A stretch of 64,000 nucleotides of DNA from Romboutsia ilealis (GTDB lineage Bacteria > Bacillota > Clostridia > Peptostreptococcales > Peptostreptococcaceae): assembly GCF_900015215.1 (NCBI RefSeq), contig NZ_LN555523.1, positions 1 to 64,000 of the forward strand, read 5' to 3'. Position 1 is the first letter of the stretch; each line of letters opens with the position of its first letter. The notes below the pieces were generated by a model. It did no database searches. It was given only the letters and a program-made list of their open reading frames with translations, and had not been told where the DNA came from. Below are positions 57,220 to 64,000 of this stretch, piece by piece. Made by a program: the position numbers and the translations under genes.

Positions 57220-58284
57220 ATGCTAAAAAAGTTAGAAGTACTAGAAGATAAATATAAAGAGTTAACAGAAAAAATAAGTGATCCAGAAGTAATAAATGAT
57301 CAAAAAACTTGGCAAAAATACATGAAAGAACATTCAGATTTAGAGCCAATAGTAATGAAGTATAGAGAATATACAAATGTATTACAAAGCATAGCAGATT
57401 CAAAGGAAATATTACAAGAAGAATCGGATGAAGAATTAAGAGAGTTAGCTAAAATGGAATTATCAGAGATGGAAGACATGGTTGAGCCATTAGAAGCAGA
57501 GCTTAAGATATTATTATTACCTAAAGACCCTAATGATGATAAGAACGTTATCGTTGAGATAAGAGGTGGAGCAGGTGGAGATGAAGCAGCTCTATTTGCA
57601 GGTGATTTATTTAGAATGTACTCTAGATATGCAGAGAGAAGAAGATGGAAAATGGAATTATTAAGTGCAAGTGATACTGGTGTCGGTGGATATAAAGAAG
57701 TATCATTCTTAATAAAGGGTAAAGGTGCATACTCAAGACTTAAGTATGAATCAGGAGTTCATAGAGTTCAAAGAATACCTTCTACTGAATCAGGAGGAAG
57801 AATTCATACATCAACTGCTACAGTTGCAGTTTTACCAGAAGTTGAAACGGTAGAGGTAAACATAAATCCAAACGATTTAAGAATAGATGTATTCCGTTCT
57901 TCAGGAAATGGTGGACAAAGTGTAAATACTACTGACTCTGCGGTAAGGATAACTCATATACCAACAGGAGAAGTAGTTTCTTGTCAAGATGGTAAATCTC
58001 AGTTAAAGAATAAAGAACAAGCACTAAAAATATTAGTAGCTAGATTAAATGATAAAGCTATAGCTGAGCAAAATAAAGATATAGCAGCGGAAAGAAAGAG
58101 TCAGGTTGGTACAGGAGATAGATCTGAAAGAATAAGAACTTACAACTTCCCTCAAGGAAGAGTAAGTGACCACAGAATAAACTTAACATTATATAAGTTA
58201 GATTCATTCTTAGATGGAGATATCGATGAAATGATAGATGCTCTAATAACGGTAGATCAAACTGAAAAAATGGCATCAATATAA
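57220..58284 (+). CDS. prfA: Peptide chain release factor 1
   Basis: 354 aa. Recognises UAA and UAG and triggers peptide release. GGQ at residues 231-233 ([17 protein letters not shown]), methylated by PrmC. The codon-recognition region and N-terminal helical domain are normal. AAAGAGGTG precedes ATG. Confidence 0.97.
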   Translation: MLKKLEVLEDKYKELTEKISDPEVINDQKTWQKYMKEHSDLEPIVMKYREYTNVLQSIADSKEILQEESDEELRELAKMELSEMEDMVEPLEAELKILLLPKDPNDDKNVIVEIRGGAGGDEAALFAGDLFRMYSRYAERRRWKMELLSASDTGVGGYKEVSFLIKGKGAYSRLKYESGVHRVQRIPSTESGGRIHTSTATVAVLPEVETVEVNINPNDLRIDVFRSSGNGGQSVNTTDSAVRITHIPTGEVVSCQDGKSQLKNKEQALKILVARLNDKAIAEQNKDIAAERKSQVGTGDRSERIRTYNFPQGRVSDHRINLTLYKLDSFLDGDIDEMIDALITVDQTEKMASI

Positions 58285-58310
58285 ATCCCTATTAATCTAG
58301 GGATTTTTTT
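58285..58310 (+). terminator. Terminator after prfA
   Basis: ATCCCT (58285-58290) and AGGGAT (58299-58304), followed by seven T residues. The next bases GAGCAAC resemble the left end of repeat R1. Confidence 0.8.
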
Positions 58311-58502
58311 GAGCAACTTAAATTATTTTGATGCTTTAAATAATTTTAATTAATATCAGTAATTTATTTTTTAGTAAGAAAATTAAGGTTTTAAAAGATT
58401 AGATAAATATAGTTTAAGTAGATTAAATTTTCTATAATAACTTTGGTAATGTTATCTCCATGTAAAGTATATAATGTTATATACAATACAAGGGGGTAGA
58501 AT

Positions 58503-59183
58503 ATGATACTTAGAATAACTATAATAGGATTACTTGCTGGCGTTATTGGTACAGGTCTTGGTGGAATTATATCTGCACTATTTAAAAGAAATATTAACAG
58601 ATATCTAGATTTCTTTATGGGCCTATCCGGGGGAATAATGCTTGCTGTAGTTGTATTTGACTTGATGAAAGAGTCTATGAATGAAATGGGCGTATTATCT
58701 ACTGTAATATTTACATTTGTAGGCGTATTATTAACTATGTTTTTAAAAACAAAACTAGATATGTCTAAAGAAATGAAGACAGGGTACCTTATATTTATAA
58801 GTATATTGCTACATAATTTACCAGAGGGATTAGCTATAGGCTCATCTTTTATGTCTACTGAAACATTAGGTATGACACTTGCAATAGTAATAGGCATACA
58901 CAATATTCCAGAAGGGTTAGCAATGGCATTAAGTTTAGTCGGAACTAAAATGAAAATATCTAAGGTTATTTTATTTACAATAATAGCAGGAATACCAATG
59001 GGAATAGGAAGTTTTATAGGAGCCTATTTCGGGGGTACATTTCATTCATTGATAGGAGTATTTCTTGCATTAGCGGCAGGTACAATGATGTATGTTGTGT
59101 TAGAAGAGATATTTCCAAAGTCAAGAAGTTTATATTGTATAATAGGTTTTTTAATTGGGACAATAATTGTATATTACATCTAA
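58503..59183 (+). CDS. ZIP-family metal transporter
   Basis: 226 aa, about eight hydrophobic segments. The two signature metal-site segments HNLPEGLAIGSSF and HNIPEGLAMALSL lie in transmembrane helices 4 and 5. It probably imports zinc or a related divalent metal. AGGGGGT precedes ATG. Metal specificity cannot be read from sequence. The downstream Sua5 gene starts 28 bp later. Confidence 0.93.
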   Translation: MILRITIIGLLAGVIGTGLGGIISALFKRNINRYLDFFMGLSGGIMLAVVVFDLMKESMNEMGVLSTVIFTFVGVLLTMFLKTKLDMSKEMKTGYLIFISILLHNLPEGLAIGSSFMSTETLGMTLAIVIGIHNIPEGLAMALSLVGTKMKISKVILFTIIAGIPMGIGSFIGAYFGGTFHSLIGVFLALAAGTMMYVVLEEIFPKSRSLYCIIGFLIGTIIVYYI

Positions 59184-59211
59184 AAATGAGATGAAAGCAG
59201 GTATACTAAAG

Positions 59212-60252
59212 ATGAATACTATAATAAGTAAAATAGATATAAATAATATAGATGAAAATGAGCTAAAGAAACAAGCAGAATTATTAAAAGAAGGAAAAAC
59301 AGTAATATTTCCTACAGAAACTGTATATGGATTGGGAGCAAATGCTCTAGATGAAAATGCTGTAAAAAAGATATATGAAGCTAAAGGAAGACCTAGTGAT
59401 AATCCACTTATAGTACATATATATAATAAAGACGAAGTATATAATCTAGCAAAGGGTATAAATGAGAAGGCTGAAATTATAATGAAACATTTCTGGCCAG
59501 GACCTATAACTATTATATTAAATAAAAAGGATATAGTTCCATATAAAACAAGTGGTGGACTAGAAACAGTAGCTATAAGAATGCCATCTCATTTAATTGC
59601 TAGAGAGATAATAAAACAAGCAGGTGTTCCTATAGCTGCTCCATCTGCAAATATTTCGGGAAGACCTTCTCCTACTAAAGCAGACCATGTTTATGAAGAA
59701 ATGAATGGAAGAGTTAGTGGGATAGTTTTGGGTGGAGATAGTAATTTTGGTTTAGAGTCAACAGTAATAGATGTAACAACAGAAACTCCTATGATATTAA
59801 GACCTGGGAGTATAACTAAAGAAGATTTGGAAAAAGTAATAGGTGAGGTTTTAATAGACCCTTCTTTAGCTAAGAAAGAAGATAATGACAAAGCTAAAGC
59901 ACCAGGTATGAAATATACACATTACTCACCAGATGCAGATGTATATATTGTATCAGGGGATGAACGTGATGTTATAGATAAAATAAATTCTCTTGTAGAA
60001 AAAAATAAAGAGGATGGTTTAAAAACAGGGGTAATGTGTTTAGAAAAAAATAAACATAATTATAAAGGTGAAGTTTTATCTTTAGGGAATAGTTTAGAAG
60101 AAGTAGCAAGTAATTTATTTGATGCGTTAAGACAAATGGATAAAATGAAAGTAGATATAGTATATTCAGAAGAATTTCCAACAAGCGGATTAGGACAAGC
60201 TATAATGAATAGACTTTTAAAATCAGCAGGATATAAAACTATAAAAGCTTAG
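59212..60252 (+). CDS. L-threonylcarbamoyladenylate synthase (Sua5/YwlC)
   Basis: 346 aa from the ATG at 59212, the same length as B. subtilis YwlC. An earlier in-frame start would add residues inside the upstream gene. First step of t6A37 modification in tRNAs reading ANN codons. The YrdC domain (about 15-200) has GKTVIFPTETVYGLGANA, KGRPSDNPLIVH and APSANISGRPSPT. The C-terminal Sua5 domain (about 230-346) marks the long form. The ribosome site is weak. Confidence 0.94.
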   Translation: MNTIISKIDINNIDENELKKQAELLKEGKTVIFPTETVYGLGANALDENAVKKIYEAKGRPSDNPLIVHIYNKDEVYNLAKGINEKAEIIMKHFWPGPITIILNKKDIVPYKTSGGLETVAIRMPSHLIAREIIKQAGVPIAAPSANISGRPSPTKADHVYEEMNGRVSGIVLGGDSNFGLESTVIDVTTETPMILRPGSITKEDLEKVIGEVLIDPSLAKKEDNDKAKAPGMKYTHYSPDADVYIVSGDERDVIDKINSLVEKNKEDGLKTGVMCLEKNKHNYKGEVLSLGNSLEEVASNLFDALRQMDKMKVDIVYSEEFPTSGLGQAIMNRLLKSAGYKTIKA

Positions 60253-60348
60253 AAATATATCTATAAAAACATGAACAAATAATGTATAATAGTGTAAGAT
60301 ATATTTTATAATATAAACAATGTAAATATAGTTGGAGGTATTGTACAT

Positions 60349-60801
60349 ATGAAAATAGGATTAGCTAGTGACCACGGAGGATATAATTTAAAATCAGAAA
60401 TAATAAAACATCTGAAAGAAAAAGGGATCGAATGTGTAGACTATGGACCAGATAATTCTCTAGAGTCAGTTGATTATCCTATATTTGGTGAAAAAGTTGC
60501 AAATGCTGTTATATCTAAAAAAGTAGACTATGGAATAGTGTGCTGTGGAACAGGAATAGGGATATCTTTAGCTGCTAATAAAGTTCCAGGTATAAGATGT
60601 GCTGTTGTGTCTGATGTATTTTCAGCAAAGATGTCTAAGGCTCACAATGATGCCAATATGCTATCTTTAGGAGAAAGAGTATTAGGAAGAGGATTAGCTT
60701 TAGAGATTGTAGATGCATGGATAAATACAGAGTTTGAAGGAGATAGACACTCAAAAAGAGTTAATATGATAAAAGAAATAGAAGAAAGATACAATAAGTA
60801 G
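60349..60801 (+). CDS. rpiB: Ribose-5-phosphate isomerase B
   Basis: 150 aa. Interconverts ribulose-5-P and ribose-5-P, feeding prs. Starts KIGLASDHGGYNLKSEI, with the active-site cysteine region VCCGTGIGIS and HNDANMLSLGERV. GGAGGTAT precedes ATG. 12 bp before upp. Corresponds to B. subtilis ywlF. Confidence 0.96.
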   Translation: MKIGLASDHGGYNLKSEIIKHLKEKGIECVDYGPDNSLESVDYPIFGEKVANAVISKKVDYGIVCCGTGIGISLAANKVPGIRCAVVSDVFSAKMSKAHNDANMLSLGERVLGRGLALEIVDAWINTEFEGDRHSKRVNMIKEIEERYNK

Positions 60802-60810
60802 GAGGCATAA

Positions 60811-61443
<633 letters not shown>

Positions 61444-61476
61444 TTTTTATATAAAAAAAGGAATTTAATAATAAAA

Positions 61477-61507
61477 AAAGAATCTATATGTATAGATTCT
61501 TTTTTTA
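61477..61507 (+). terminator. Terminator after upp
   Basis: AAAGAATCTATA pairs with TATAGATTCTTT around a short loop and runs into a T tract. Confidence 0.85.
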
Positions 61508-62074
61508 TGTAATTATTGTGTTGTAAATTTATATAAAGGTGTAATTAATAAAATATATTTCTATTTAATTAGCTATAAATCAAACAGAGTAAAATTATAA
61601 TTTTTACAAATTATAATATTGATTGAAACTGAATGTTAAAAGTAAAGATTTAAGAATTAATATAATAGATTAAATATAAATACAATATACTTAATTAATA
61701 ATTTAAGTTAAGTGTATTATATATAATTTTAAGTTAAAAAAAGCAGTTATAAAAAAGAAATATAAGAATATAAATTTAAATATGATTAAGAAATAGCCAT
61801 AAATATTAAAAATTATAAATGTTTTTTAAAGTGTTTTTGTGATTTACTTAATAAGAATAAAAAATGCTCGAATTACCATAAAAATCGAGCATTTATATGA
61901 AAGTATTTCATAAAAATTCAAATTGAATCAAAAATAATAAAATAGTTTCAAAAAATATAAAAGTATGATAGAATGAGATAAAGTTAAAACAAAGCTTTAA
62001 TTTAAATATAAAATTTATAAAACATGATTTTTATTACATAAAATTATACTCTTTTAGAGAGGATATACTAGTCG
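61508..62074. other. A/T-rich spacer ahead of the atp operon
   Basis: About 570 bp without a convincing gene. It holds a 10-bp perfect stem (61862-61871 with 61885-61894). Read on the minus strand this stem is followed by TTTTTTATT, like a terminator of leftward transcription. A promoter candidate for the atp genes is at 61946-61974. Otherwise only A/T-rich imperfect palindromes are seen. Confidence 0.6.
61946..61974 (+). promoter_or_regulatory. Candidate promoter of the ATP synthase operon
   Basis: TTTCAA (61946-61951), 17 bp, TAGAAT (61969-61974). Moderate match to sigma-A; the leader to the first gene would be about 95 nt. Confidence 0.4.
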
Positions 62075-62302
62075 ATGAATAATAAAAGAACATATATGGA
62101 AATTGCTAATATGCTTTCTTTAATAACGCAGCTTGGGCTTATGGTATTAATTTGTATATTAGGTTGTACATTTATAGGAAAGTTTTTGGATTCTAAGTTA
62201 AATACATCTCCGATATTAACATTAATATTTATGTTATTAGGTATAGGGGGAGCATTTATGGGAGTATATAAGACTTTAATTGCATATACAAAAAGGAAGT
62301 GA
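62075..62302 (+). CDS. AtpZ/AtpI-family ATP synthase accessory protein
   Basis: 75 aa with two hydrophobic segments joined by a short loop (GKFLDSKLNTSPI), the AtpZ-type hairpin. These small proteins help assemble the c-ring or carry magnesium/calcium next to F-type ATP synthases. First gene of the atp operon; the ATG follows AGAGAGGAT. It ends 4 bp before the next gene. Confidence 0.8.
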   Translation: MNNKRTYMEIANMLSLITQLGLMVLICILGCTFIGKFLDSKLNTSPILTLIFMLLGIGGAFMGVYKTLIAYTKRK

Positions 62303-62306
62303 AGTT

Positions 62307-62696
62307 ATGGACAATAAACTATATGAAGAAATTAAAAAATTAACAAAGGGAATTGTAGTATATGATTTGTTAATATTGTTAGGTTTAGCGATAACTTTTA
62401 ACCTTAACAAACAGATGGTATTAGGTTTGGTATTTGGAACATTAATAGCAGTACTTAATCTTAAGTTGTTAGCAATAACAATAAATAAAACTGTATCTAT
62501 GCCATCGACAAAAGCTCAAATATATTCATCTAGTCAATATTTGATTAGAATGGCAATAATGGCAGTAGTTTTATTTGTATCTGCTAAAGCGCCTCACTTG
62601 AATATAATTGGAACTGCGATAGGATTACTATCTACTAAATTTGTTATTTTAACACAAAAACTATTAATAGAAAAAGTGAAAAGAAAGGAGGCATAA
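62307..62696 (+). CDS. atpI: ATP synthase subunit I
   Basis: 129 aa from the ATG at 62307 after AAAGGAAG. About four hydrophobic segments, in the usual AtpI place directly before atpB. AtpI assists c-ring assembly. Sequence conservation in this family is low, so the call rests largely on topology and position. The atpB start follows its stop by 2 bp. Confidence 0.85.
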   Translation: MDNKLYEEIKKLTKGIVVYDLLILLGLAITFNLNKQMVLGLVFGTLIAVLNLKLLAITINKTVSMPSTKAQIYSSSQYLIRMAIMAVVLFVSAKAPHLNIIGTAIGLLSTKFVILTQKLLIEKVKRKEA

Positions 62697-62698
62697 GA

Positions 62699-63403
62699 AT
62701 GAGTCAAGCAAAATGGGTTTGGTTTTTTGGAAACTTCAAGTTAAGTGAAACTGTTGTAGTGAGTTGGATAATAATTGCAGCTTTAGCTATAATATCATTT
62801 TTACTAACTAGAAATCTGAAAAAGGTACCCACAAGTAAAGTTCAAATATTCTTAGAGTTTGCAATAGGTGGTCTTGATAAAATGGTTAAGAATACTATGG
62901 GTGAGAAAACAGTAAAAAGAATGCCTAATATTGTACCATACATAGGAAGTTTGTTTTTATTCTTTGCGTGTTCTAACTTAATAGGATTATTAGGATTTAG
63001 ATCTCCAACTACAGATTTAGATACTACATTAGCGTGGGCAATGATAACATTCTGTATGATTTACTACGCTGGAGTTAAGTTCCATGGACTTAAGTATTTT
63101 AAGGGATTAATGGAACCAATACCTTTTTTATTACCATTAAACATAATAGGAGAGGTAGCGAAACCTATATCATTAAGTTTCCGTCCATTCGGGAATATAC
63201 TAGGTGGAGCAGTTATAATGGCATTACTATATCAATTTTTAGGATGGTTATCAACATTGATACCAGGTATTTCAATACCACTAGGTCAATTAGTTATACC
63301 AGTGCCATTACATTTATACTTTGATTTATTTGCAGGATTACTACAAGCATTCATATTTATAATGTTAACAATGGTGTTTGTTGGAAATGCAGCAGAAGAA
63401 TAA
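62699..63403 (+). CDS. atpB: ATP synthase F0 subunit a
   Basis: 234 aa, about five to six membrane spans. Forms the ion channels beside the c-ring. The essential arginine is in ISLSFRPFGNILGG; the helix before it (NIIGEVAKP) and the C-terminal helix (YFDLFAGLLQAFIFIMLTMV) are conserved. AAAGGAGGC precedes ATG. Together with the sodium-type c subunit, this subunit probably conducts Na+. Confidence 0.96.
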   Translation: MSQAKWVWFFGNFKLSETVVVSWIIIAALAIISFLLTRNLKKVPTSKVQIFLEFAIGGLDKMVKNTMGEKTVKRMPNIVPYIGSLFLFFACSNLIGLLGFRSPTTDLDTTLAWAMITFCMIYYAGVKFHGLKYFKGLMEPIPFLLPLNIIGEVAKPISLSFRPFGNILGGAVIMALLYQFLGWLSTLIPGISIPLGQLVIPVPLHLYFDLFAGLLQAFIFIMLTMVFVGNAAEE

Positions 63404-63430
63404 GTAATTAATCTAAAATAAAATAAATAA

Positions 63431-63712
<282 letters not shown>

Positions 63713-63746
63713 TATAATTTTATAGAAGAATTTTAAAATTTTTCGC

Positions 63747-63777
63747 AATTAGGAGATGGTAAGACCATCTCCTAATT
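63747..63777 (+). other. Intercistronic hairpin between atpE and atpF
   Basis: AATTAGGAGATGGT (63747-63760) pairs perfectly with ACCATCTCCTAATT (63764-63777) around an AAG triloop. No T tract follows, so it is more likely an RNA-stability element than a terminator. Confidence 0.7.
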
Positions 63778-63809
63778 ATAAATGGTTATTAGTGGAAAGG
63801 AGGATACAT

Positions 63810-64000
63810 ATGGAATTTAAGCCGCTAATAGGTATAACATATGAATTTGTATTTCAACTTGTAAATACTTTCTTAGTGTTTTTCCTTTTAAAGAAGCTAT
63901 TATTTAAACCAGTATTAGGGATAATAGAAGCTAGAGAAAAAGATATAAGAGAGAATTTAGCGCAAGGAGAAAGAGCTAAAAAAGAAGGTTTATCTTTAAA
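63810..64000 (+). CDS. atpF: ATP synthase F0 subunit b (partial, runs off the window)
   Basis: First 63 codons only. ATG follows AAAGGAGGAT. An N-terminal membrane helix (about residues 10-28, YEFVFQLVNTFLVFFLLKKL) leads into the charged helix of the peripheral stalk (IIEAREKDIRENLAQGERAKK). It links F0 to F1 as stator. The rest of the operon should follow. Confidence 0.94.
   Translation, partial: MEFKPLIGITYEFVFQLVNTFLVFFLLKKLLFKPVLGIIEAREKDIRENLAQGERAKKEGLSL

Overview
The window is low-GC chromosomal DNA of a spore-forming Gram-positive clostridium. Evidence: A/T-rich codon use, strong AGGAGG ribosome sites, a T-box leader, and the sporulation genes spmAB, spoVG, spoVT, yabP, yabQ and spoIIE. 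The 16S sequence and gene order point to Peptostreptococcaceae (the Clostridioides / Intestinibacter / Terrisporobacter / Romboutsia group). From memory the 16S V2 region looks most like Intestinibacter, but I could not check this. Nearly all genes lie on the + strand; only an Lrp-family regulator, pncB and murC oppose it.

Layout. 1-5650: ribosomal RNA. The 3' end of one 23S gene is followed by an internal promoter, 5S, tRNA-Leu(TAA), a CAT-anticodon tRNA, 16S, 23S and a second 5S, so two rrn operons are in tandem. 5664-12181: a block syntenic with the Bacillus subtilis yaaO-tmk-holB-yaaT-yabB-yabC region (decarboxylase, tmk, holB, ricT, trmN6-like, rsmI) plus an HD protein. 12244-15348: Lrp regulator and pncB (minus strand), then spmAB. 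15495-20762: T-box, metG, tatD, a small hydrophobic peptide locus (locus A), rnmV, a dispersed repeat (R1) and ksgA. 20831-29912: an acidic-repeat protein, an M20 peptidase, an anchored unknown protein, murC (minus), purR, spoVG, glmU and prs. 30088-32993: pilT and two prepilin peptidases with a second small-peptide locus (locus B) between them. 33005-47487: pth, mfd, prsA, spoVT, a MurJ/SpoVB flippase, mazG, HU, rqcP, yabP, yabQ, divIC, ppx, spoIIE. 47488-47923: an A/T-rich spacer packed with DnaA boxes. 47924-61443: anchored M3 peptidase, galU, a mini membrane protein, glpX, rho, rpmE, tdk, a DUF1385 protein, prmC, prfA, a ZIP transporter, Sua5/YwlC, rpiB, upp. 62075-64000: start of the ATP synthase operon (atpZ-like, atpI, atpB, atpE, partial atpF); its c subunit carries the sodium-binding signature.

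Most of the window is translation, nucleotide, envelope and sporulation housekeeping. The least ordinary part is loci A and B (about 18640-18983 and 31946-32284). Each encodes a small one-membrane-span peptide behind a strong ribosome site sequestered in a hairpin. Each has a 5' leader complementary to its own 3' UTR, and a predicted antisense RNA of about 100-120 nt with its own promoter and a terminator overlapping the end of the peptide gene. The two loci share this architecture and show compensatory base changes, which suggests a type I toxin-antitoxin-like family that I do not recognise by name. Second most interesting is the DnaA-box cluster at 47495-47821 (nine boxes, a 16-bp palindrome and a consensus Spo0A box). 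It lies where two gene blocks that are far apart in B. subtilis are joined.
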